DNA of 64,000 bases from Burkholderiales bacterium (GTDB lineage Bacteria; Pseudomonadota; Gammaproteobacteria; Burkholderiales; Burkholderiaceae_E): assembly GCA_947487165.1 (NCBI GenBank), contig CANKWX010000005.1, forward strand, positions 1 through 64,000, in the 5' to 3' direction. Shown here piece after piece: positions 50,256 through 58,728 of the stretch (position 1 is its first letter; each line of letters opens with the position of its first letter). A program made the position numbers and the translations under genes. Below the pieces are notes generated by a model, which saw only the letters and a list, made by a program, of their open reading frames with translations, was not told where the DNA came from and searched no databases.

Positions 50256-51253
50256 TCATTGACGCTGCTGCGATCGACGCCACCGCCGCCCGGATCGCAC
50301 CCTGGGTCCGTGTCACGCCGACGATCGAGGTCGAGCTCGCGGGGCGCGCGGTCGAATTCAAACTCGAATGTCTGCAGGTCTCGGGCACCTTCAAGGCACG
50401 CGGCGCCTTCGAGCGGCTGTTGCGTGCCCGCGAAACCGCGCAGGCCCAGGGCCTACCGGCGCCGCAACGGGTGGTCGCGGCCTCGGGCGGCAACCACGGC
50501 ATCGCCGTAGCGCTGGCCGCCGTACAGCTGGGCATGGCCGCCGACATCTTCGTGCCGAGCACCTCGCCAGCCGCCAAGCTCGACCGCCTGCGCGCGCTCG
50601 GCGCGATCGTGCATGCGCAGGGCAATGAATATTCCGAAGCACTGGCTGCAAGCCAGTCTTTTGCCGAGCAGCAGGGTGCGCTGGTCTCGCATGCCTACGA
50701 CCAGTTCGATACGCTCACCGGCCAGGGCACGCTGGCCCGCGAATGGCTGCGCCAGTCGCCGCACCTCGACGTGGTGCTGGTAGCGGTCGGCGGCGGCGGA
50801 CTGATCGGCGGGATCGCCGCCTGGTTCGACGCGCAGGCCAGCGCCGGGCACCGGGTGCCGCGACTGATCGCGGTCGAATCCGAGGGCTGCCCCACGCTGA
50901 ACGCCGCGCTGGCTGCCGGTCGCATCGTCGAGATCCAGCCCTCCGGGCTCGCCGCCGATTCGCTTGGCGCGCGGCGCGTGGGCGAGCTGATGTTCCCGTT
51001 CGCGCAGCGCCAGGTCACGCAAAGCGTGCTGGTGAGCGATGACGCGATCCGCGACGCGCAGGCACTGCTGTGGCGGCAGATGCGCATTGCGGCTGAGCCG
51101 GGTGGCGCCGCCGCGCTGGCCGCACTCGCCGGCGGCGCCTTCAAACCGGCACCGCACGAGCGTATCGGCGTGCTGGTCTGCGGGGCCAATGTCGATCTTC
51201 GAATACTCGCCGATACCCTGGAGCGGCCCGCAGCGCAGCGCTCGGCCGGCTGA
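50252..51253 (+). CDS. PLP-dependent threonine/serine dehydratase family
   Basis: This fold-type II PLP enzyme deaminates serine or threonine, or a hydroxy-amino acid relative. The 333-aa protein has the PLP lysine in SGTFKARGAFERLL, the asparagine loop ASGGNHGIAVALAA, the phosphate-binding VAVGGGGLIGGIAAW and the C-terminal VLVCGANVDLRIL. It lacks the ACT regulatory domain, so it is the short, catabolic or unregulated type. It is coupled to the hydratase gene. Confidence 0.92.
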   Translation: MIIDAAAIDATAARIAPWVRVTPTIEVELAGRAVEFKLECLQVSGTFKARGAFERLLRARETAQAQGLPAPQRVVAASGGNHGIAVALAAVQLGMAADIFVPSTSPAAKLDRLRALGAIVHAQGNEYSEALAASQSFAEQQGALVSHAYDQFDTLTGQGTLAREWLRQSPHLDVVLVAVGGGGLIGGIAAWFDAQASAGHRVPRLIAVESEGCPTLNAALAAGRIVEIQPSGLAADSLGARRVGELMFPFAQRQVTQSVLVSDDAIRDAQALLWRQMRIAAEPGGAAALAALAGGAFKPAPHERIGVLVCGANVDLRILADTLERPAAQRSAG

Positions 51254-51449
51254 GCCATGGGCATGCGCCGCGCGGTAGAGCAAGACGGGTGATGGATACC
51301 GGATGTTGGATGAATTGCACGCCTGTCCGCCACGGGCTGCCGTCGATCAAAAATTGTTCGTGCGTGCTCGACGACGAACGCATACGATAAGGCTTCATGC
51401 CGACAGTCGCAGCGTCGCCCGGACGCCGGCCAGTCGGTCAATACCCAAG

Positions 51450-51626
51450 ATGGCTGAACTCTCCCCGTCGCAACGCACCGCCTCAACCGCCCGTTTCCTG
51501 CTGGGCACCGGCTCGCTGGTGGCTCTCGAAGCCATGTGGCAAGGCTCGGTCGCGCGCACCCTCTTAGCCAGCGCCGTACTGGCCATGGGCGGGACGCTGC
51601 TGTTTTTCGCCAAGCGAGCCGACTGA
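51450..51626 (+). CDS. Hypothetical small membrane protein
   Basis: A possible 58-aa protein starting MAELSPSQRTASTARFLLGT, with one or two hydrophobic stretches (LVALEAMWQ, TLLASAVLAMGGTLLFFA) and a KRAD end. No family is recognised and no good ribosome-binding site is seen. It lies in the 476-bp gap between the dehydratase gene and the 394-aa hypothetical gene. The open frame extends upstream to 51303, but that part looks non-coding. Confidence 0.35.
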   Translation: MAELSPSQRTASTARFLLGTGSLVALEAMWQGSVARTLLASAVLAMGGTLLFFAKRAD

Positions 51627-51729
51627 GCCCTTCGACGCAGCGCGGCTAGATCGAGCCGCCCGCCACAGCGCCCATCGAGCCCCCTCGCCCCCGCCCGCCC
51701 CTCTCCCACCGATCCGCATCGCTGAGCGC

Positions 51730-52914
51730 ATGGACTTCCAGGCGATCCGGGTCGACCGTTTTCCGATCGATTCCGAGCTCACCGATACCGGCAACGTCGG
51801 CCCCGACCTGTCGGCCGCGACCCATGTCTACCTGGCCACGCCGCGCGCGCTGGTCTGGCGCCAACCCTCGCCCGACTGGTCGCTCTTCGTTCTGCTGCTG
51901 CCGCTGGCCTCGCGTCTGTCGCTGATGGCCAACCCCATCTTCGGCCAGCTCACCCGCGACTGGGGCCACTCGATCCGCTTCATCGGGGTCGATCGACATC
52001 AGTGCATCTATGACTTTCGCAGCCTGCTGACCGATGTCACCCTGCGCCGGCTGGTCGCCTCGCTCGCCCGCTGGCTGCACGAGGACGAGACCTACGTCGG
52101 ACTGCCGCTGCGCGCCGCCGAGACCGCCACCCTCGATGTGCTGTTTGCCGCGCTCGGCGAAAACATGCTGACCATCCTGGAGGCTCGGCGCGACGACTGG
52201 GGCGCGCATCTGGCGCGCGAGCACCGCCTCGAACCAGAGTCGCCCGGCAGCCTCTTCGATCGCCCGTCACGCTATCCCGACTTCATGGCGCAGTTGCATC
52301 AGGCGCTGCGCCAGGAGCTGATCGATGTCGCCTTCTATGGCAAGGTCCTGCGCTCGATCGACCTGCGCGAGGCCGCCGCCGAACAGCGAATTGCCGCACT
52401 CCTCGAAGGTACGCTCGAGCCAGTGACACTGGTCAAGCTCGGTCGCAGCCGTGCCGGCCAGCATCTGGGCTGCTACAACTGGCTGCTGACCGGCCAGGGG
52501 CATGCCACCCAGCGCGCCCATGTGCTGGGCAGGCTGCCGGCCTTTGCCCAGTTCTTTGCCGAGACCCTGATCAATGCACAGGCGCGACCCCGCTCGGGGC
52601 TGGTCGCCGCGGCCGAACACGATCGGCGCGCGGCGCTGCTGCGCCCGGACGATGCCCGCGAAGCCCTGCGTCAGGCCATCGACTCGGGCCAGGACCGCTG
52701 GGTGATCGAGGCCCTGTCGGCCCACTTCGGTGTCGAACACAATGTGCTGCGGGCGCTTTGGCGCCACTGCCCGACCGCACTCGACGCGCCGCCCACCTGG
52801 CACCTGAAGGAAATCCTGCTGCGGCTCAACGAACTGCCCGAGCGGGCCTGGCCGCGCGATGACAGGCAATGGCTCGACCTGGCCAGCCGCGCGGTGCCGA
52901 CCCTGGCCGAATAG
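51730..52914 (+). CDS. Unrecognised 394-aa protein
   Basis: I recognise no family. The product is soluble-looking, rich in Arg and Leu, and mostly helical. A short hydrophobic stretch SLFVLLLPLASRLSLMANPI is followed by LTRDWGHSIRFIGVDRHQCI. The second half shows helical segments such as LRQELIDVAFYGKVLRSIDL, and AGQHLGCYNWLLTGQGHATQ is a possible conserved block. It ends with a helical domain (VEHNVLRALWRHCPTALDAP). Codon use is like its neighbours and the frame is the longest here, so it is likely a real gene. It is alone between two gaps. Confidence 0.75.
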   Translation: MDFQAIRVDRFPIDSELTDTGNVGPDLSAATHVYLATPRALVWRQPSPDWSLFVLLLPLASRLSLMANPIFGQLTRDWGHSIRFIGVDRHQCIYDFRSLLTDVTLRRLVASLARWLHEDETYVGLPLRAAETATLDVLFAALGENMLTILEARRDDWGAHLAREHRLEPESPGSLFDRPSRYPDFMAQLHQALRQELIDVAFYGKVLRSIDLREAAAEQRIAALLEGTLEPVTLVKLGRSRAGQHLGCYNWLLTGQGHATQRAHVLGRLPAFAQFFAETLINAQARPRSGLVAAAEHDRRAALLRPDDAREALRQAIDSGQDRWVIEALSAHFGVEHNVLRALWRHCPTALDAPPTWHLKEILLRLNELPERAWPRDDRQWLDLASRAVPTLAE

Positions 52915-53011
52915 ATCGGCGTGATGCGTCGGTCTGATGTGTCAGCCGGTGCATCGGCCTGGTCAACGAACCGGCCTGATGAACAACCCTGGCGGGGGCA
53001 GGTCAGCGCGC

Positions 53012-53923
53012 TCAGCGCCGCCCGAGGTTCATCCAGATGACCGAGCCGACCACCAGAAACGCGCCGAGCACCTGAATCGGTGCGATGGTCTGACCGAGCA
53101 CCGCCCAGGCGATCACCATCGAGGCCACCGGCTCGATATTGAGGACCGGCGCGGTGTTGACCGCCCCCATCCGCGGCACCAGCACATACATTGCGGTAAA
53201 GGCCGAGCCGTAGAGCAGCGACAGGAGCGCCAGCCCGGTCCAGCCGGCAACATCAACCGGCCAGGCAAAACCGTCGGTGGCGAGGCCCGCTGCACTCACC
53301 ACCAGCGCCACCACGCCCATGGTCCAGACCGTCCTGACACGCCCGTCGATCGCATTGAGCCAGCGGGTCGTCAGCAGCAGCACGGTGGCAAAGGACACCG
53401 AGGCGGCCAGCCCGAACCCGACGCCCGCCGCAAAACGAAGCGGATCGGCAAGCGATCGGCCGGACGATGCCAGCACACCGGGAACATCGAGGGCGAGCAC
53501 CAGTCCGACCAGGATCACCGGCATCGCTCGACCGGTGCGCCGCGCCGGGCGCTCGCCGGTGGTCGCCCATGACAGCAGCGCCAGCACGATCGGAAATGTA
53601 TTGAAGGTCAGCAGCGCGAGCGCCACCGGAATTCGCGAGACCGCCGAATAGAGGCTGAAACTCTGCAGCGAAAGGATCAGGCCCACGATCAGGGCGTGGC
53701 GTCGCGATGCCAACGGCAGCGCGGCCGACACACCGGCCAGACGCAGCAGCAGGATCACGCCGACCACGGTCACCACCGAGCGCACCGAGACCGCGGTCAT
53801 GACGCTCACCCCATGGTCGAAGGCCAGACGCGCGGCCACATGGTTCGAGGCAAAGACCACCGCCAGAAAGGCGACCACGGCAATCGCCAGGGCGTGCGGC
53901 ATCGGGCGGCTCATCTCAGTCAT
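53012..53923 (-). CDS. EamA-family drug/metabolite transporter
   Basis: This 303-aa inner-membrane protein has ten predicted helices in two EamA repeats. The second repeat ends with NTAPVLNIEPVASMVIAWAV and LGQTIAPIQVLGAFLVVGSV, the typical DMT signature. It probably exports an amino acid or metabolite; the substrate is unknown. Its start overlaps the stop of the AbrB-type gene by eight bases, so the two are coupled. Confidence 0.92.
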   Translation of the reverse strand: MTEMSRPMPHALAIAVVAFLAVVFASNHVAARLAFDHGVSVMTAVSVRSVVTVVGVILLLRLAGVSAALPLASRRHALIVGLILSLQSFSLYSAVSRIPVALALLTFNTFPIVLALLSWATTGERPARRTGRAMPVILVGLVLALDVPGVLASSGRSLADPLRFAAGVGFGLAASVSFATVLLLTTRWLNAIDGRVRTVWTMGVVALVVSAAGLATDGFAWPVDVAGWTGLALLSLLYGSAFTAMYVLVPRMGAVNTAPVLNIEPVASMVIAWAVLGQTIAPIQVLGAFLVVGSVIWMNLGRR

Positions 53924-54947
53924 CCCAGCCTCGAAGACGACCCAGCAGACGATAGACCCCGCCCAGCAGCAGCACGGTCGAGGCCATCCGGGTGATGTGA
54001 AAGGCGGTCACTACCGGCACGCCGAGCTGCAGAATTTTGGCGGTCAGCGCCATCTCGGCGATCCCGCCGGGCGAGGTCGCCAGCACCATGGTGGCCAGCG
54101 GAATACCGGCGGGCTCGGCAATCAGCAGGGCAAAGACCGAGGACAAGCCGATACCGATCAGGGTGCTTACCGCGACCACCGCCAGCAGCCTGGGCGCGGC
54201 CGAGAAAAAGCCCGGCGAAAAACGGCAACCGAGCGACGCGCCGATAGTCACCTGCCCGGCAATGATCAGCCAATCGGGCAAGGCGCTCAGCGAATGACCG
54301 GAGGCGGTCAGCGACAACGCCACCACCATCGGCCCCAGCATGAAAGCATTGGGGAGCTTGAGCCGGTGCGCCAGCAGAGCAGCCGCGACCGTCAGCGCCA
54401 CCAGCATCAGCAGGCCGGACGCATCGACCACCTGCATCGGCTGCTGGTAGGCATCACTGCCGTGCAGACCGAGCAGGCGGTAGATCGACGGCAGGGTGAG
54501 CACCACCAGCACGATGCGCATGCTGTGGGCCGCGGCGATCAGATCGACCCGCCCGCCGACGCGCTCGCCCTGCATCGCCATCTCGCTTGCGCCGCCGATG
54601 GCACCGCCGAAAAACGCGGTCGGCCTCGACACCTTTGCAAAGCGGCGCAGCGACCACGACAAACCCAGCCCCAGCATCATCGACCAGACCACGCCCAGCA
54701 GGATCCAGGGCCAGCATTCGAGCACCCGCTCGACCACCGCCGGCGAGAAATAAAGACCCAGCACCGTGCCGAGCATCCAGAGCCCGAACTGCCGCATCGG
54801 CACCGGCGTGGCCAGGCCTCCGCCGGCCACATTGACTGCCGCACAGGCGAGCAGGGGGCCGATGGTCCAGGGAAGCGGGGCGTTGACGGCGCTAAAGAGT
54901 GCGCCAGCCGGCACTGCAACCAGCAGTGCCTTGAGAAACGGCATCAT
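53916..54947 (-). CDS. AbrB-family (ammonia monooxygenase-like) membrane protein
   Basis: This 343-aa protein with about ten membrane helices belongs to the membrane AbrB duplication family, sometimes called putative ammonia monooxygenase without evidence of that activity. The repeat motifs are LPWTIGPLLACAAVNV and LPNAFMLGPMVVALSLTASG, with ATSPGGIAEMALTAKILQL and FFGGAIGGASEMAMQGERVG. Its function is uncertain; E. coli AbrB affects aidB expression. It is first of a two-gene unit with the EamA gene. Confidence 0.9.
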   Translation of the reverse strand: MMPFLKALLVAVPAGALFSAVNAPLPWTIGPLLACAAVNVAGGGLATPVPMRQFGLWMLGTVLGLYFSPAVVERVLECWPWILLGVVWSMMLGLGLSWSLRRFAKVSRPTAFFGGAIGGASEMAMQGERVGGRVDLIAAAHSMRIVLVVLTLPSIYRLLGLHGSDAYQQPMQVVDASGLLMLVALTVAAALLAHRLKLPNAFMLGPMVVALSLTASGHSLSALPDWLIIAGQVTIGASLGCRFSPGFFSAAPRLLAVVAVSTLIGIGLSSVFALLIAEPAGIPLATMVLATSPGGIAEMALTAKILQLGVPVVTAFHITRMASTVLLLGGVYRLLGRLRGWDD

Positions 54948-54971
54948 CGTGGCCGATGATAGCGCAGGGGT

Positions 54972-55424
54972 TCAGGCGGGCGATTGGGCTGCGCGCCGGC
55001 GGCGAGCATCATGGAGCGCGTTGTCGGCTGCCCTGACCACGCCATCGAGACCGGTGCGCTGCAGGCCGCGGGCAGCTGCGCCGGTCAGACAGCTCAAGCG
55101 CCAGTGCTCGCCCGACAGCGCAATTCTCAGTGACGCCACGCCGCTGCTCAGCCGGCTCTGGATTTCTGCGAGGGCGTCGCTGTCGACCCCTGGCATCACC
55201 GCCATGAACGACTCATTGCCAAGCAGCGCGAGACGGTCCTGCGCCCTGAGGAGTTGGCGCAACTGCTCGGCCACCGCGAGCGACACCTGGTCGACCGCGG
55301 TATCGCCATGACGCCGCCTGATCGCCGCGAACTGCTCGATATCAACGATCACCACCGCCTCCCCGTCGGCAGCACGGCGGGGTCGATGCTGCTCAGAACT
55401 GATTGGGGCTGTCCGCGTAGCCAT
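54972..55424 (-). CDS. Degenerate GGDEF-domain protein
   Basis: GGDEF domains make cyclic di-GMP. This 150-aa protein aligns in outline: AVVIVDIEQFAAIRRRHGDT like the VDIDxFKxxND region, VSLAVAEQLRQLLRAQDRLA before the active site, and a C-terminal RAADNALHDARRRR like RADxALYxAKxxGRN. The GGDEF motif itself reads LGNES (in LALLGNESFMAVMP), so diguanylate cyclase activity is not expected. It may be a c-di-GMP- or GTP-binding remnant or a gene in decay. The start is ATG at 55424; the frame is open further up without homology. Confidence 0.7.
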   Translation of the reverse strand: MATRTAPISSEQHRPRRAADGEAVVIVDIEQFAAIRRRHGDTAVDQVSLAVAEQLRQLLRAQDRLALLGNESFMAVMPGVDSDALAEIQSRLSSGVASLRIALSGEHWRLSCLTGAAARGLQRTGLDGVVRAADNALHDARRRRAAQSPA

Positions 55425-55772
55425 GTGTCGAATGGATTGCCGAAATGTCAGAACGTGTTGTCGTAAGAAGAAGTCTAGGCGGCAGACCGACAAGGCCGCA
55501 GGACATCTGTCACAAGGCCCCATCGATGACAGTGCGATGACATAACAATGACAAAACAATGGCCGCGCGATGACACGCCAGGCACGACGCGAGCTGGCGC
55601 GACGGGCCCGGCGACCGCCCCCATCACTGGATCGGATCGCAACAGAAAGCGATCGTTTGCGTGAATACCGCACGTCGGCCTGATTCGGCCGCTGGTAAGC
55701 TGCGCGGACCAGTCCTAACGAGTTAATTCAATCGGACTAAATTTTCCTTCTTAGCCCCTTTCGGATCCCCTC
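55425..55772. other. Divergent intergenic gap before the lipoprotein gene
   Basis: This 348-bp gap contains a cluster of short GATGACA-type repeats (55524-55575) and an AT-rich segment near 55720-55750 just before the lipoprotein start. No RNA gene or clear promoter pair could be assigned. Confidence 0.3.
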
Positions 55773-56339
55773 ATGGCCTGCTCTCTGACCCGTCTCGCGC
55801 TGCAAGCTGCGTCGCTTGCCCTTACGCTCACCCTCGCTGCCTGCGGCGGATCCGAGTCCTCCACCAGCTCGACCGGCTCGGCCTCGTCATCGTCCTCGGC
55901 CAGCTGCTCGGGCTATGTCGACATTATCAGCAGCACGGTTCGCTCGAACTCCAATGCTGACCCACAGTGCTCGTCGCAGATCGCCAATGCCGACTCCTAT
56001 CTGGCCGCAGCCAAAGCGGCCTGCGCCAAGGGCGATACCGCGACAGCGACCACTTACTACACCCAGTATCAGAAGACCGCCGACTATGCGGTCTCGGTAG
56101 TCAAGACCCTCTGCCCGGGCTCGAGCTCGAGCTCGAGCCAGAGCCCGACGCTGCCGGTCACCACCTACAACCTCTTCGTTTGCAGATCGGGCAGCAACAC
56201 CGTGACGAACGGTCTGTGCAGCACCTCGAGCTCCACCCCCACCAGCACCTGCTCCGGCACCTGGTACAACGCCGGCAACAGCTACACCACCCAGGCAGCC
56301 TGCTCGGCCGACGCGCTCTCGCGATACGGTCTCAAATGA
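55773..56339 (+). CDS. Ser/Thr-rich lipoprotein of unknown function
   Basis: The 188-aa product has a lipoprotein signal with lipobox LAAC and Cys24, followed by a Ser-rich linker (GGSESSTSSTGSASSSSSAS). A region with paired cysteines and helical repeats (IANADSYLAAAKAACAKGDT) resembles a tetratricopeptide-like unit. A Cys-containing tail follows (FVCRSGSNTVTNGLCS). The serine runs give it a surface-exposed, low-complexity character. It overlaps the next gene by four bases. The family is not recognised. Confidence 0.75.
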   Translation: MACSLTRLALQAASLALTLTLAACGGSESSTSSTGSASSSSSASCSGYVDIISSTVRSNSNADPQCSSQIANADSYLAAAKAACAKGDTATATTYYTQYQKTADYAVSVVKTLCPGSSSSSSQSPTLPVTTYNLFVCRSGSNTVTNGLCSTSSSTPTSTCSGTWYNAGNSYTTQAACSADALSRYGLK

Positions 56340-57418
56340 CCCGCCTTTTGAAACCCGTGATGGCTTCAGCCCTGAGCGCCCGAGGCCTCGCGGCTCTGGC
56401 GCTGGGTCTGTCAATGGTCGCATCGCCGACTTTTGCCCAGCCGGCGGCGCACTGCCTGTCAGTGCAGCCGGCCGGCACCAGGACTGTGCTGAAGAATGTC
56501 TGCCCCGGGCCGATCAGCGTCGCGCTGTGCATCACTGCCCCGGATCAGGGAAACTCGCTGATGGCCAGGGTCTGCGGCGACGGCAGCCCGCTCAACCAGT
56601 ATTTCACCGTACCAATCGAACTCGCCCCGGGCGAAAGCCGCACCGATGAGATCCCCACTCCGAAGACCGCGGTGTGCAACGGCCCGGGTGCGGCCACCGG
56701 CATGGGCGGCTTCACCAGCGACCCCAACGGCAACTTCAAGTGTCCGCCCAGGCCGGCAAGCGCCAAGCTCAACACGCCAGGCGCCAGCACCGCGTCAAAG
56801 GCGGGAGACCAAGCTAAACCAACCAAGCCTGCAAACTGCGCTGGGCTGGTCAAGTACCGTGACACGCAATTAGCCAAAGACTTTGAGTTTGCGATCAGGC
56901 ACTACAAGGCTGCCAGCCAAAGTCTTGAACTGATTGCTCCGCTGAAAAAAGAAGTGCTGGAACAAAAAGCAAAGCTTCCTTCTGTCGATACCGCCCTCAA
57001 GCTGACATTGGCTTTAAAGACTGCCGCCAATGCAATCGGCGACATCCTTGGACTTTCTCCCGTTACCCAAACCGTAACGACCACTACCGGTAAATTCGCT
57101 GCAGTCGTTCTCTCCAAGCAAACAGACCTCAATGTTGCCGTTTTGACGGATGACGTTGACAGCTGGGTGCAGGCTGAAGCGCTGGGTCTCATTCCTGGTA
57201 TTGGCTCTGCATTGAAGGCCTCGTATAACCTTTACGGCAATCTGACGGCCCTAAAGCAAGCAGAGCTCGACGGGAAAACCGTCGTTCTAGAGAATGCCAA
57301 AAACATTGAATCGCTGGAAAAGCTATTGCGTCAGCAGGAAGCGATGTTGAAGAGCAGCGATTGGCGAATCAAGATGGTCAATGAGGCCCGAGCAGCAATC
57401 GACCAGACCTGCAACTGA
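56336..57418 (+). CDS. Exported protein of unknown function with two-part base composition
   Basis: The 360-aa product has a signal peptide ending near TFAQ. The first half is Cys-rich and GC-rich (HCLSVQPAGTRTVLKNVCPG, VALCITAPDQ, NGNFKCPPRP). From about 56860 the DNA becomes visibly less GC-rich and the protein turns helical and Lys/Gln-rich (LELIAPLKKEVLEQKAKLPS). It contains a hydrophobic LGLIPGIGSALKASYNLYGN and ends KMVNEARAAIDQTCN. No domain is recognised. The ATG overlaps the lipoprotein stop (ATGA), so both are coupled. The mixed composition suggests a fusion or transfer of the 3' part. Confidence 0.75.
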   Translation: MTRLLKPVMASALSARGLAALALGLSMVASPTFAQPAAHCLSVQPAGTRTVLKNVCPGPISVALCITAPDQGNSLMARVCGDGSPLNQYFTVPIELAPGESRTDEIPTPKTAVCNGPGAATGMGGFTSDPNGNFKCPPRPASAKLNTPGASTASKAGDQAKPTKPANCAGLVKYRDTQLAKDFEFAIRHYKAASQSLELIAPLKKEVLEQKAKLPSVDTALKLTLALKTAANAIGDILGLSPVTQTVTTTTGKFAAVVLSKQTDLNVAVLTDDVDSWVQAEALGLIPGIGSALKASYNLYGNLTALKQAELDGKTVVLENAKNIESLEKLLRQQEAMLKSSDWRIKMVNEARAAIDQTCN

Positions 57419-57490
57419 TTCGTCGACCACCAGCTCGACCGGTTCAGCCGCTGCAGCCGGCGCCCCTGCTGCTCATGGCAGACTGGCGCC

Positions 57491-58441
57491 ATGCGCTCAT
57501 CTCCCACTCCAGCCGCCCCCGTGCCGTCCACCGAAGCATCGGACGACGAGCCGATCTACCTGATCTCGCCCTCGGGCGCGGTCGCAGACGTCGCGCGGGC
57601 ACACCATGCGGCCTCAATCCTCAACCGGCTCGGCCATCCGACCCGCTTTGATCCGGCCGCACTGCGTCGCACGCAGCGCTTTGCCGGCAGCGACGATCAG
57701 CGTGCCGGCGCCTTCGCGCGAGCCGCCGAGCAGGACGCCTCGATCGTCATGATCACCCGCGGCGGCTATGGCCTGACACGGCTCCTGCCAATGCTCGACT
57801 TCAAACGGCTCGCCCGCGCCGGCAAGCGCTGGGTCGGTCTGTCAGATTTCACCGCCTTTCACCTGGCGATGCTGGCGCGCGCACGCGCCGTCACCTGGGC
57901 CGGGCCAGCGCTGATCGATGACTTCGGGGTCGACACGCCCGAGGCGGTCGATCCGGTGACGCTGGGCTGCTTTCGCGAAGCCATGAGCGGCGAACTTGAA
58001 ATCCTGGGCTTCAAGGCCAAAGGCCCCGAGGGCGTCGACGAGCAGGGCACGCTGTGGGGAGGCAATCTGTCGATCGTCTGCAGCCTGCTCGGCACGCGGT
58101 TTTTTCCGAAGGTCAAGGGCGGCATCCTCTTTCTGGAGGACGTCAACGAACATCCTTACCGCGTCGAACGCATGCTGATCCAGCTGCTGCACGCCGGCGT
58201 GATCGATGCGCAGCGCGCGGTGCTGATCGGGCATGTCAACCGCTACACGCTCGGCGCCCATGACCGCGGCTATGACATGCCGGCGGTGCTCAAATGGCTG
58301 CGCGCCCAGACAAAAACCCCGATCATCAGCGGTCTGCCCTTCGGTCACGCCAGCCCCAAGCTGACGCTGCCGCATGGCGCCACCGTCGGGCTGGCCACCG
58401 AGGGCCGGCAAGGCTGGCTGGTCTTCGAGCACTCGCACTGA
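57491..58441 (+). CDS. ldcA: LD-carboxypeptidase (S66 family)
   Basis: LdcA removes the terminal D-Ala from murein tetrapeptides in cytoplasmic peptidoglycan recycling. The 316-aa protein has ITRGGYGLTRLLPMLDF and the nucleophile region RWVGLSDFTAFHLAML, with GGNLSIVCSLLGTRFFP and the catalytic glutamate and histidine in GGILFLEDVNEHPYRVERML and SGLPFGHASPKLTLPHG. It has no signal peptide, as expected. It faces a peptide-type ABC operon, which could bring murein peptides in (inference). Confidence 0.94.
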   Translation: MRSSPTPAAPVPSTEASDDEPIYLISPSGAVADVARAHHAASILNRLGHPTRFDPAALRRTQRFAGSDDQRAGAFARAAEQDASIVMITRGGYGLTRLLPMLDFKRLARAGKRWVGLSDFTAFHLAMLARARAVTWAGPALIDDFGVDTPEAVDPVTLGCFREAMSGELEILGFKAKGPEGVDEQGTLWGGNLSIVCSLLGTRFFPKVKGGILFLEDVNEHPYRVERMLIQLLHAGVIDAQRAVLIGHVNRYTLGAHDRGYDMPAVLKWLRAQTKTPIISGLPFGHASPKLTLPHGATVGLATEGRQGWLVFEHSH

Positions 58442-58574
58442 ACGTCGCCCATCAAGGGCGCCACTGATAGACGCCACTGAGCCGGGCTAATGAGCGGGGC
58501 CACCTAGCGGGGCATTGCCTTGCTCAAGATCCGTTTCAATCTTTACTTCGATCAATCAGGGGGCTGGCCAATCC

Positions 58575-58712
58575 GCAGCGCTGCGGGTGCTCGATTCAAT
58601 CCAGCTGACCGCAAAGCATCAGGTGGCCACGCCGGTGAACTGGAAGCCGGGTCAGGACGTGATCAGGAAGACGGTCAAACCCTATCTGCGGGTTGTGCCG
58701 CAACCGAAGTAA
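58575..58712 (+). pseudogene. 3' remnant of a 1-Cys peroxiredoxin gene
   Basis: The translated stretch ALRVLDSIQLTAKHQVATPV then NWKPGQDVIRKTVKPYLRVV and PQPK matches the C-terminal end of Prx6-type (1-Cys) peroxiredoxins: RVIDSLQLTxxHxVATPxNW then KPYLRxVPQPK. Between DVI and KTVKPY the usual stretch of about 20 residues is missing, and nothing upstream encodes the catalytic N-terminal domain. It is therefore a decayed fragment, not a working gene. The upstream part of that frame shows no similarity. It lies between ldcA and the ABC operon, both of which converge on it. Confidence 0.75.
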
Positions 58713-58728
58713 GCGCTGCGGCCCACGC

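Noticed and set aside
53799-54959. A 386-codon frame opposite the AbrB-type gene
   Set aside because: The translation is dominated by His, Gln, Arg and Gly, without hydrophobic core; the opposite strand has a clean membrane protein.
58515-58712. A short 65-aa intact gene
   Set aside because: Its last 45 residues match the end of peroxiredoxins with an internal gap and the first 20 look random, so it is better called a remnant.
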